The translations under genes were made by a program, and so were the position numbers. DNA of 64,000 bases, taken from the NCBI RefSeq assembly GCF_026151205.1, contig NC_087074.1:14283167-14347166 (forward strand), written 5' to 3'. Source of the DNA: Bolinopsis microptera. Its lineage: Eukaryota; Ctenophora; Tentaculata; Lobata; Bolinopsidae. This document shows, piece by piece, positions 1-9,389 of this stretch. Each line of letters opens with the position of its first letter. Positions within the stretch are counted from its first letter, which is position 1. A model generated the notes under the pieces. It worked only from the letters and a program-made list of their open reading frames with translations. It searched no databases and was not told the origin of the DNA.

Positions 1-205
1 TAACATTAACAGTACGTTGACACTCTACTATTAGTCAAGCTATGAGCATCATATAAGATTAAACTTAATTTAAAAAGTTGCAATTCGGACATAATAATAT
101 TAACACTATGATGTTAATAAGATAATATTACAGAGCTAGAGAAATATTTAACATAAACAATAAGTAAGATGGTGATCGTTACAGTATTGGGAAACTCTTT
201 TGTAC

Positions 206-2600
206 TTATAGTCCAGGTTTAAGCATTATGAACGCGTATGTCGAGATCAGAGCAATAATCACAGCAGCTATGATAAAACCGGCCCGGTATAAAAGCTTTC
301 TCGGGTTGTTTAAAGTAAGGATTTCAGACACATTCACAATGTTTTTATTCAAACCAGGGCGCTTATAACGATCCAGTCCAGCTTGGCTCCTATGCCCGGT
401 GCGGGCCATGATAACACGATCATCAACCCCGTGCTGATTCAAGCGAGTAGTTACAGTGGCTCGTAGCGATCGTAGTGAGAACTTTCCTTTCTCTGAGTCT
501 AATCCAGCGCGTTCGAAGTACTTCTTCTACTAGTAATTACGTCCGAGAGGTTTCTTAGTTCCGTACCTGTAATATAACTAACATAAAATTCATGAAAAAC
601 CTTTTGCGTGTGTGAAAATTCAAAAAGAATACAGAAACTATTAGTAAGATAAGATTCAATTCAAATGCTGTATCAAAGAATGCTATGAATTTGGTAAACA
701 TTTCAACAGGTAAATACAAAATGAAATACGATCATGAGTATTAAAAGACTGCTTAAAATTGTTGGGAGAGAACGTACCATACTAGATCTGTTGATGGATC
801 TGCTCTCCTAAGAGGATGTTGAAACAGTCTCAGCGTAGAAGAGTTCCTCATTTCTGGAGGGCAGCGGTCAAGATAGAAGTGATAGTAGAAGTAGAACGTT
901 TCTGTGTCGCTTTTCTTGCTGATATGGGTGACAGTCCTGCGTTTGTGGTGTATGTTTTTCAGACCAGGTTGACGATTTTTGGCCGCGTTCTCAACGTAAG
1001 TTGTGTCCACTGTTCTGTCTCCGATTGTGAAGGTAAAGCTCGCAGGGGTCATGTTGTTTAATTCCGTACCGCCTCTGAAAAATTTCAAAATTAGCACATT
1101 GCATAGCAGTAAATCAAAATTGTAGTTCGAAACTGAGTGCATGAAATGTGAAATTCCAACCAACATGTATGTTGAAGGAGAGCTCAGCTAATGTACCTGT
1201 TACACCTCAGAGTGAGTAGACGGCTTTATTTCAGCATTGGAAAGCGAGGTTATCAAAGAAGAAGATTCGAATGCAAAAGTTACCTCAATGCGAATGTGTA
1301 GGTTGTATAGAATATGAGAGAAGCCAACAGCTGCTCGGGATCAGAAGTGCCAAGTACGCTGAGGAGTCTTGCTGTATCGTCTTCAGACAGGTGGTCAGCT
1401 TGAGTGTTGGTAGGGGCTTTCATCGTGTACTGTTTCTGCTTCACGTATCCGTCATAGACGAGTTGAAAGGGGCGAAATCTTCGGTGCTTAAAGATGTTAT
1501 AATCTTCCCCGATGTTCAGATCGTCACATCTTGCACGTAAGACACGATTCAACCCTGAAGCAGAGGCATTTGTTTATCGCGGTAAATTGTGCCGAATTTG
1601 GTCCAATACCGGAATTATTGAAATACCGGAATAATTGAAATTGAAGTTTGAAAGAGGATTTGAATCAGAGAGAACATGAGCCTAAAATTTACAGAAAAAA
1701 AACTATTGATTGGAGTTAAAAAGAAAGACGACCAAATAATTCCTAACCTCCTAGGAGTCCGTGGAAGGTGACCTGGTCATAATCCTTCCCTTTAGATGCA
1801 ACATAGCGGACGAGACCGTTCGGCATTCTACTCAGTGGCATGACCTCCCAGCGAGTCTGCACCGTGGAATCCTCTTTAGCAAAGTCAGCGAAGGCGTTCA
1901 AAGCTGTCTGATTCTTTTTGAGGGTGTTCTCGGGGACAGTATTTGATAGATATCCCGTAACCGTCTTCTCAAGTTCACGATCGAGGTCAGTGCGAGGAGT
2001 AGTCTTCGATGAACCGGGGGTAGCTGGGTCACTTCCATACAGTATGTTGCTGATGGAGAACTGATGTAGAAGAGGATCGACATCAGCTTCGTCGAGGAGG
2101 CGGCAAGAGCGATTATGAGCTGATTCTGCAGATCGGGTCCGGGTCGTCCTCGGGGTGTCCACACTGTTGCTCTGGGTCCGTGCTGAATCTGAAGATCGGG
2201 TCCGGGTCGTCCTCAGGGTGTCCACACTGTTGCTCTGGGTCCGTGCCGAATCTGAAGATCGGGTCCGGGTTGTCCTCGGGGTGTCCACACTGTTGCTCTG
2301 GGTCCGTGCTGAATCTGAAGATCGGGTCCGGGTCGTCCTCAGGGTGTCCACACTGTTGCTCTGGGTCCGTGCTGAATCTGAAGATCGGGTCCGGGTCGTC
2401 GTACGAGTATCATTGCTGTTGCTCTGAGTCTGTGGTATAAGGTCTTCGATTCCGACATCAAAGTTTCCATATATGTCAATATCCGCGTCAAAATCATCGC
2501 TGGATTGAAAACTGTCGCTGGAGTCAAAATTATCCCTGGAGTTTCCATCTGTTAGCTGCGACGGAGTTGGAAAGTAATCTGGGTCATCATCCGCGGACAT
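206..2600 (-). pseudogene. DUF3504/Crypton-like tyrosine recombinase, four exons, with two in-frame stops
   Basis: Exons read on the minus strand are 2600-1748, 1554-1284, 1074-778 and 566-206. All junctions are GT-AG and the phases add up to 594 codons including the stop. Residues 1-190 are Ser/Thr/Arg-rich and repetitive. An N-terminal SAM-like region follows (about 205-370), then the tyrosine-recombinase core: FALRGGTELNN carries the first catalytic Arg (residue 375, split by an intron), then a KPLG.N box, SLRATVTTRL, TGHRS and the nucleophile region LDRYKR. This resembles the KIAA1958/ZMYM/QRICH1-type domain derived from Crypton transposons. Two features argue against activity: consecutive TAG TAG codons at 527-532, inside the conserved domain, and Arg where the HxxR His is expected (RSLR). 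After the Tyr the frame ends in a hydrophobic stretch (RAGFIIAAVIIALIS) resembling a membrane anchor, which is unusual. The family call is secure; the pseudogene status is inferred, since a sequencing error or stop readthrough is possible. Confidence 0.8.
2124..2420 (-). repeat. 60-bp tandem repeat inside recombinase exon 1
   Basis: About five copies of a 60-bp unit are in frame with the recombinase and encode a 20-residue Ser/Thr/Arg/Asp-rich repeat (TRTRSSDSARTQSNSVDTLR). Copies differ by a few substitutions, for example Leu or Pro near the end of the unit. Because the period is a multiple of three, copy-number change keeps the frame. The region is predicted to be disordered linker. Confidence 0.85.
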
Positions 2601-2983
2601 GGTGAAAAATTAAACACCCCTGCCAAAGATGTCAATATTAGTTGCTATCAGTAATTAAGACATTGAAAGAAAACTTGAGAAAATATCAACGGATAATACA
2701 TGTTCGCTAAAATAGGCAACTGTAAGTTTTTAGATGACATTGGTCCTATTCCCGACAAGCAGCAATATATTTTCAGATTATGCATAAACTTGAGCAAAAA
2801 GTGTCCTATAAAGAGGTAAACTTCAAACATTTTCTGCCCTTTGATCCGATCAGGTCACAGTGCGATGTGCATCATTGGTTAAAAAGTTTAATCTACCATT
2901 GGGAATTACAAAAGTGAGTGGCAACGTTGAGAAAAGCAAAGCAAATTTCTCGGGAGCGAAAAGTTCAGGTTCAAGAACAATAA

Positions 2984-3241
2984 ACTAACAGGGCAGCAGA
3001 CCAGCTTGAAGCTCGACAAGAATATCTGACCAGAGCTCAGGAATCGTGGTGGCTCGGACAGGAAATGAGGACATTGTTTCCTGGTGCAGCGGAACAGAAA
3101 GTTGAAAGTGAAAGCGATTTACCGGACACCATATTCCTCGATACCCGTTTGCAGTTCATAGTGGCCTATGAACTGCAAACGGGTCGGAAGACGTTTCAAA
3201 AGGTCACATGTGCGCCCGCATGTGTTAGTCACGTGACGTGA
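2984..3241 (+). other. Unrecognised open frame, possible orphan exon
   Basis: This frame lacks a usable ATG but follows a CTAACAG that could be a splice acceptor. It encodes a charged, helix-prone segment (DQLEARQEYLTRAQESWWLG) followed by QEMRTLFPGAAEQ. It overlaps the perfect hairpin at 3143-3184, whose sequence it reads through. The composition looks like protein rather than random AT-rich DNA, but I do not recognise the family and see no clear partner exon. It may be a relic of a gene or transposon, or chance. Confidence 0.25.
3143..3184. repeat. Perfect short hairpin
   Basis: Two 18-19-bp arms (ACCCGTTTGCAGTTCATA and its complement) are separated by about 4 nt. Identity is perfect, which suggests a recent origin or a constrained structure. 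It lies about 560 bp upstream of the putative kinase TATA box. Confidence 0.85.
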
Positions 3242-3707
3242 TTCCTGTCGTATTGAAGCAAGGATAGCGCGCTGAACAAATCACGTGACACACGCAGTTT
3301 GGCACGTGTTTGGATAGTGAAACTTTTCTCATGAGAAACTGCTCGCAAACAGTTGCACGATTACAATTCCTTCCTCCCCAGACACTGAACGGTAATTTAG
3401 AAACAGAAACTACAGTCTACACTAATTAGCTCACTGTACGATTATTGCAATTGAATTCATCGTTAATGAATTAAACCGGTTTCAACTATAGTTCTAAGTA
3501 ACTTGTAAGTTGTTGTCTTATGGAATTTCACATGCAGAGACGATACAGAAACTGAAAATGTTTTAGAGAACTCCGGGCTATATTGCTACTGGTCAAATTA
3601 AATGTCACTTGTTATCGGGCTATATCATGAGCGGGCTGTAGAGATATTGGGCCCTTTGACAGCGGGCTGGTGAGAGCCCGCTATGCGAAAAAGCGCACGC
3701 TGGTGGA

Positions 3708-3715
3708 TATATAAG
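3708..3715 (+). promoter_or_regulatory. TATA box of the CaMKK-like gene
   Basis: TATATAAG lies about 30 bp upstream of a plausible start near 3738-3745. A GC-rich hairpin with AGCGGGCT arms lies just upstream (3659-3682). A strong donor-like GTAAGTG at 3777 could end a short 5' UTR exon. There is no expression evidence. Confidence 0.45.
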
Positions 3716-3864
3716 ACCGGAGTGACGGACAAATATTTCTCTTCGTTACTGTGAATTTCGTTTGACTTGTCCGTCAGTAAGTGTTGTATTATAGTTGTTG
3801 AGTTGTCATAGTTTTGTGTTTTAGCTTTGTTGGAGGTGGAGGAGGAGTTTGATTGTCTTTCCTT

Positions 3865-6800
3865 ATGTCGGATGTTCAAGTACGATAGTGAACAACTTTT
3901 TAGACTTACTTTACTAGAATATAATATGAAGTTTGTTACTGTTGTCTGTTAGTAATATGAACACTTGTTAGGTATACTTCAACAATTGTAGACCTCATTG
4001 AAAGTAGGTTTTGACGCGCAACATAAGGTTTCATTTTCGGCTGCAAAGTGCGAACTATTAACCTGGTGTTTTGTTTCAGGAATACGAGCAGCTGAACAAC
4101 TACATTTTGAAAGAGGTGCTTGGTAACGGCTCCTATGGGATTGTGAAACACTGTACTGATCAGTCAACAAATGTGGACTACGCCATCAAGATCATCAGCA
4201 AGAAACGTATCAAAGCAAAAGCTGGATTTTCAGGTATCTGCCAATAGTGTCCTCTTTTATTAGTACCTAATTGTATAATTTTCCTCTGTTAACATCGAAC
4301 ATTGGACTGTAAACCAGCAAAGAGATTGTGTAGTATCATCATAGTACAGAGTTTAAATCTTCGCATCATGATATTGATTATATCCAACTGTACAGTGTAC
4401 ATTGAACTGAAGAATGGGGTAGTCCCCCAACTTTACATGTTACCCATGAGCCTAGAGGAGGGGTTTTTGAAAATTACACTAATGTATTTTTTACGCAACA
4501 GCTACGTGTAAACTGTAAAGTGGCTTAGTACGGGGTGGGGAGTGGGCTCTAAAGTGGCCAAAGTTATAGGCTTACGTAATATGAGAATAAACACATATTC
4601 CTTAGACTAACCCTCTATCCCCATCAGTTCTAACCCTCCAACCCCACCAGTTCTAACCCTCTAACCCCACCAGTTCTAACCCTCCTACCCCACCAATTCT
4701 AACCCTCTAACCCCACCAGTTCTAACCCTCCTACCCCACCAATTCTAACCCTCCTACCCCACCAATTCTAACCCTCCAACCCCACCAGTTCTAACCCTCT
4801 AACCCCACCAGTTCTAACCCTCCAACCCCACCAGTTCTAACCCTGCTACCCCACCAATTCTAACCCTCCAACCCCACCAATTCTAACCCTCCAACCCCAC
4901 CAGTTCTAACCCTCCAGCCCCACCAGTTCTAACCCTCCAACCCCACCAGTTCTAACCCTCCTACCCCACCAATTATAACCCTCCTACCCCACCAATTCTA
5001 ACCCTCCAACCCCACCAGTTCTAACCCTCCAACCCCACCAATTCTAACCCTCCAACCCCACCAGTTCTAACCCTCCAACCCCACCAGTTCTAACCCTCCA
5101 ACCCCACCAGTTCTAACCCTCCTACCCCACCAATTCTAACCCTCCTACCCCACCAATTCTAACCCTCCAACCCCACCAGTTCTAACCCTCTAACCCCACC
5201 AATTCTAACCCTCTAACCCCACCAATTCTAACCCTCTAACCCCACCAATTCTAACCCTCCAACCCCACCAGTTCTAACCCTCCAACCCCACCAGTTCTAA
5301 CCCTCCAACCCCACCAGTTCTAACCCTCCAACCCCACCAGTTCTAACCCTCCAACTCCACCAGGACGATCATTAAAAGGTCCCCCCAGAAGGCAGCCCCC
5401 AGGAAGGAAACCAAGCGCCAGCAGCAATCCTCTCGACAAGATCCACATGGAGATAGCCATCCTGAAGAAGTGCGAACACGATAACATCGTGTGTATGAAG
5501 GAAGTAATAGATGACACTCAGTCTCCGGAACAGAATATCTATCTAGTCTTCGAACTCATGTCCAACGGACAGGTAAGTTGGGAGCTTTCTATTTTCATTT
5601 TCTTATTATTAACTACTTAAAGTTCTGGCAGGTATTAGCGTTTTACAAAGGTAGAGTGAAATGTTTAATCTTTTTAGAATGCCACTAATGTTTGTTTTAC
5701 TTTGCGAGTTGTCTTTTGATCAGATTTTAACTATAACCTCCCAAAAGGTGATGGAGGAACCGAATATGGGATCAAAAGCTCAAGTTAACCCCCTGCCAGA
5801 GCAAACATGTAAACGATTCTTCAGGCATCTCCTCCTAGGACTCGAGTACTGTGCGTCCAATCTCTATTTGTTTAGCTAATTTTCTTTTCAAATTCATCAA
5901 AACCACCAAAGTTCTGTTTACTTGATATTTTTCTACTATTTGATCTTAATTCTTAATGCGACTAATGATTCATGTTTCAGTGCACTATCAAAAGATTATT
6001 CACCGAGACATCAAGCCCTCTAATTTACTGTTAGGAAGCAATGGGGAACTTAAAATAGCAGGTAATAATAAGAGTCATAAGACTGAGAGGAACAGCACAG
6101 TGTTATACTTATAAATGGCGAGAACAAAAGGGATAAGGGAAAATAAGGATGAAGTTTTGTGTTTAGTATACTACATTTTATGAAGCATACTTTGTTAACG
6201 ACAGCTAACCAACCCCAGATTTCGGAGTATCCGAGATATTTGAAGGAGACAGAGCTGTTGTAAAGAACTCAGCCGGATCCCCCGCATTCCTCCCCCCAGA
6301 AGCTGTGGACCCCGACATCACCAGTTTTGACGGCCAGTTACTGGATATCTGGGCCTGTGGGGTGACACTTTGGATATTCTGTTTCGGGAGGGTTCCGTTC
6401 AGGGGTGATAGTATCCTGAAGCTTCATGAGAATATTAGAGAAGCAAAGTGAGTAGCTTTATTTGTGTGAGTCTTTAGGTGCTTATGTTAGGACTTGCCCT
6501 TCGCTCTTTGTAACCTTTGTCAGCTTTTTATTTTATCTTATTTTGATTATGGTGAACATTGTTCATGTCTCATAGTATTGAGAAACATCTTATATTTACA
6601 ACGATCAACGACATTTATCTCCTTCGTACAAGTGTGCTATAATTGTACTCATCATTATCAGGTTAGTGTTTCCAGAGAGTGACATGCTAAACGATGATCT
6701 AAAAGACCTCTTCCAGAGACTTATGGCCAAGGTATACCTTTCTCTTCAATTTTGGAAAATCCAGGGTTTTGAGAAAGTGGACAAAATATCATTTCATTTC

Positions 6801-9389
6801 TATCTCGTACGAGACCCATTCACGGGTTCCACTGACCAATCGTCAAGTACCTCTTGAAATAGACTGCAAAACAAAAACTGGTGTTGATTTTTGCCTGCAA
6901 TTATTCCCAAATTTGAGTGACTCTTACTACTTTACTATAATAGTGCTACTATGGACAATACCCCTCTTTGAAGCTTCGTTACTTTATTGACAATATTTAA
7001 AAAAACTGAGTGATATAAACCATGTCACAGCATGTTGATATTTTAATAGATGTATAAATTCTAACAGATGTATAGACTCGCTCTCTTCAGAATGTAGATG
7101 ACCGCATCAGCATAGAGGAGGCAAAGTCCCACCCGTGGGTGACGGATAACGGACAGATAACGCTGAAAACCAGCGCTCAGAACTGTAACTTGGTGGAGGT
7201 TAGCGATGCAGAGATCGCCAACGCTGTCACCTGCATCAAGTGGGGAACCATGGTGAGTTACCAATACCGTTCACCAAGTTACCAAGTTACCTAGTTACCT
7301 AGTTACCAAGTTACCTAGTTACCAAGTTACCAAGTTACCAAGTTACCTAGTTACCAAGTTACATAGTTACCAAGTTAACTAGTTACCTAGTTACCTAGTT
7401 ACCAATTTACTTAGTTACCTAGTTACCTAGTTACCTAGTTACCTAGTTACCTAATTACCTAGTTACCAAGTTACTTAGTTACCTAGTTACCTAGTTACCT
7501 AGTTACCAAGTTACCTAGTTACCTAGTTACCTAGTTACCAAGTTACCTAGTTACCTAGTTACCTAGTTACTTAGTTACCTAGTTACCAGAGGCACATATT
7601 AGGTGCGGTAAAAAAATCGAAATTATGCGGTACCGCACCCGACTATAAAGGTTAAATGTGCGGTAAGGTGCGGTAAATTTTTACCAATTATGCGGCAAAT
7701 GTGCGGCGATTTTTTCGAAATTTGTGCGGGAATTGAGCGGTTTTCCTTTGCATTTTTTCAAGGACTTTGGAAATTCTAAACGTATAACCGCCGCTCTTAT
7801 CAAAAATAGGTCTGTTTATGTGTTACTGAAGGTGTAGTTCTTTACTAAGACCATGATTGAACCTAATATTGAGATTCAGTTATCTGAGAAAAGTGACTTG
7901 ATCTGGTAGAGATCAGGAAACAGTTATTTGAAGACGCCTCTTGATAGAGTCGATCAGATCCCATGCAGGTATCTTCTGTTTCTTGTGTGGTGAACTGGAT
8001 GATGGGTCACTGTCTGTAGCTGTTCGTTTCTTTAGGAAACGGTCCATGACGTTGTGATGTGATATAGAGTAAGCAGATGATGTGGTGAAGTTACGAATGA
8101 TAACTGATACACTATAATCGAAGTACGGTAATGACGAGGGTTCTATAACAGCCTGGGTCACGGTCCCGAAAGGGCCTGGGTCACGGTCCCGAAAGGGCCT
8201 GGGTAACGGTCCCGAAAGGGCCTGGGTCACGGTTCCGAAAAGGCCTGGGTCACGTGGTAACCGGGTCACGTGGCCTAGGCATGAGTTCCAAAAGGGCCTG
8301 GGTAACGGTCCCGAAAGGGCCTGGGTCAGGGTCCCGAAAGGGCCTGGGTCAGGGTCCCGAAAGGGCCTGGGTCACGTGGTAACTGGGTCACGTGGCCTAA
8401 GTATGAGTTCCAAAAGGGCCTGGGTCACGGTCCCGAAAGGGCCTGGGTCAGGGTCCCGAAAGGGCCTGGGTCAGGGTCCCGAAAGGGCCTGGGTCAGGGT
8501 CCCGAAAGGGCCTGAGTCACGGTCCCGAAAGGGCCTGAGTCACGGTCCTAAAAGACCCCGACTTTTAAAATATTTTGGTTTTTACACTCGAAAATCTTAA
8601 CGCGAAAATTTCAAAATTATGCGAAATTACGCGGAAAATTCTAGATTATGCGGAAATATGCAGAAAATTACAAAATGTGCAGAAATGTGCGGAAAACAAT
8701 AAATTATGCGGAAATGCGCGGAAAACGGTAAATTGTGCGATCCCGCACCCATCGCACCTAATATGTGCCTCTGCTAGTTACCTAGTTACCAATTTACTTA
8801 GTTACCTAGTTACCTAGTTACCTAGTTACCAAGTTACTTAGTTACCTAGTTACCTAGTTACCAAGTTACTTAGTTACCTAGTTACCAAGTTACTTAGTTA
8901 CCTAGTTACCTAGTTACCAAGTTACTTAGTTACCTAGTTACCTAGTTACCTAGTTACCTAGTTACCAAGTTACTTAGTTGGTCACCGTAGTTAGTATCCA
9001 GGCTGCTAGACAAGTTACCAGGCTTATAAACAAGTTATTATGGTGGGTAATCTGGAAATTCTTGTGCAACAAACTTGAGATAAACCACCTAATGAATCTT
9101 TCGTTTCAGATGAGAATTTACAACATCGCAAGGAACAGATCATTTAAACTCCGTTCTGACAGAAAATCCCGCTCCCTTCCAAAGTAAGCTGTGTTTCGCT
9201 TGTTACATACAGCCATAGAGATAACTAATTCAATCTCCCCGTTCTGTTTACCATTTTAGATTTTATTCGGATAATTCTACTAATGCAACCCCGGCCCCTA
9301 ATCACGACCTTCATTTTCTCAGAACACCCGCGGACAATGTCCAGAACTCCATGGGAGAGTTACATATAGAGGAACCCACAGTAACTTGA
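3865..9389 (+). CDS. Calcium/calmodulin-dependent protein kinase kinase (CaMKK)-like Ser/Thr kinase
   Basis: Exons: 3865-3879 (tentative start exon), 4080-4233, 5364-5572, 5748-5850, 5981-6061, 6219-6447, 6662-6731, 7091-7252, 9110-9183 and 9260-9389. Phases are consistent and give 408 aa. Kinase motifs in order: glycine loop GNGSYG (about 20-25), YAIK Lys42, the Arg/Pro insert RSLKGPPRRQPPGRKPSA that is diagnostic of CaMKK, HRDIKPSN (168-175), DFG (188-190), GSPAFLPPE and DIWACGVTL. After the kinase domain, IKWGTMMRIYNIARNRSFK (about 336-354) matches the autoinhibitory/calmodulin-binding segment of CAMKK1/2. Known family role: a cytosolic kinase that phosphorylates CaMKI, CaMKIV and AMPK when bound by Ca2+/calmodulin. 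Oddity: the N-terminal extension is only about 12 residues, against well over 100 in vertebrates, so the first exon may be wrong; ATG 3865 is chosen because it splices in phase 0. The acceptor at 9259 could be replaced by an in-frame AG near 9320. Confidence 0.9.
4612..5363 (+). repeat. 23-bp minisatellite ending at a 3' splice site (kinase)
   Basis: About 32 copies of TTCTAACCCTCCAACCCCAC followed by CAG or CAA fill the intron before exon 5364. The last copy supplies the real acceptor (CCACCAG before GACGATC). Each unit has a CTAAC branch-point-like motif 16-17 nt from its AG, with pyrimidine-rich DNA between. Many copies keep CAG; others carry CAA. Confidence 0.95.
7913..8047 (-). pseudogene. 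Possible hAT transposase N-terminal remnant
   Basis: A 44-residue frame starts MDRFLKKRTATDS and continues through a Ser-rich, Lys/Arg-rich stretch to HKKQKIPAWDLIDSIKRRL. Short basic starts of this kind are common in hAT transposases. It lies inside an element with hAT-type ends and target duplication, and nothing of the catalytic domain remains. The assignment rests mainly on context. Confidence 0.4.
8150..8560. repeat. 22-23-bp minisatellite inside the hAT element
   Basis: About 16 imperfect copies of GGGCCTGGGTCACGGTCCCG plus AAA. Two longer composite units contain CACGTGGTAACTGGGTCACG. The repeat is GC-rich against the AT-rich element. Open frames across it are repeat artefacts. Confidence 0.9.

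Larger units (their letters stand above)
7587..8773. mobile_element. hAT-type non-autonomous DNA transposon in a kinase intron
   Basis: The terminal inverted repeats begin CAGAGGCACATATTAGGTGC and end with the complement (…CACCTAATATGTGCCTCTG). The element is flanked by the 8-bp direct repeat CTAGTTAC at 7579-7586 and 8774-8781, the hAT target-site size. Because the host sequence is itself an AGTTACCT array, the duplication could partly be array phase. Subterminal zones are rich in TGCGG motifs on both sides, as expected for transposase binding sites. The interior has an N-terminal transposase-like relic and a minisatellite. Confidence 0.85.
7263..8980 (+). repeat. 8-bp AGTTACCT-type array near the kinase 5' splice site, split by a transposon
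   Basis: Tandem units of AGTTACCT, AGTTACCA and AGTTACTT occupy 7263-7586 and 8774-8980. They begin about 10 bp after the donor ATG|GTGAGTTACC. The unit matches the donor-proximal GAGTTACC, suggesting it was seeded there. The array is interrupted by the hAT-like element at 7587-8773. Confidence 0.9.

Noticed and set aside
2155..2440. Plus-strand repetitive frames (VSTLLLWVRAESEDRV type)
   Set aside because: Antisense shadow of the recombinase coding repeat, which has the recognisable product on the other strand.
4612..5363. CRISPR-like array or telomeric block
   Set aside because: Units are contiguous without unique spacers, and the CTAACCC similarity to telomere repeat is explained by the branch-point motif; the array sits inside an intron of a eukaryotic gene.
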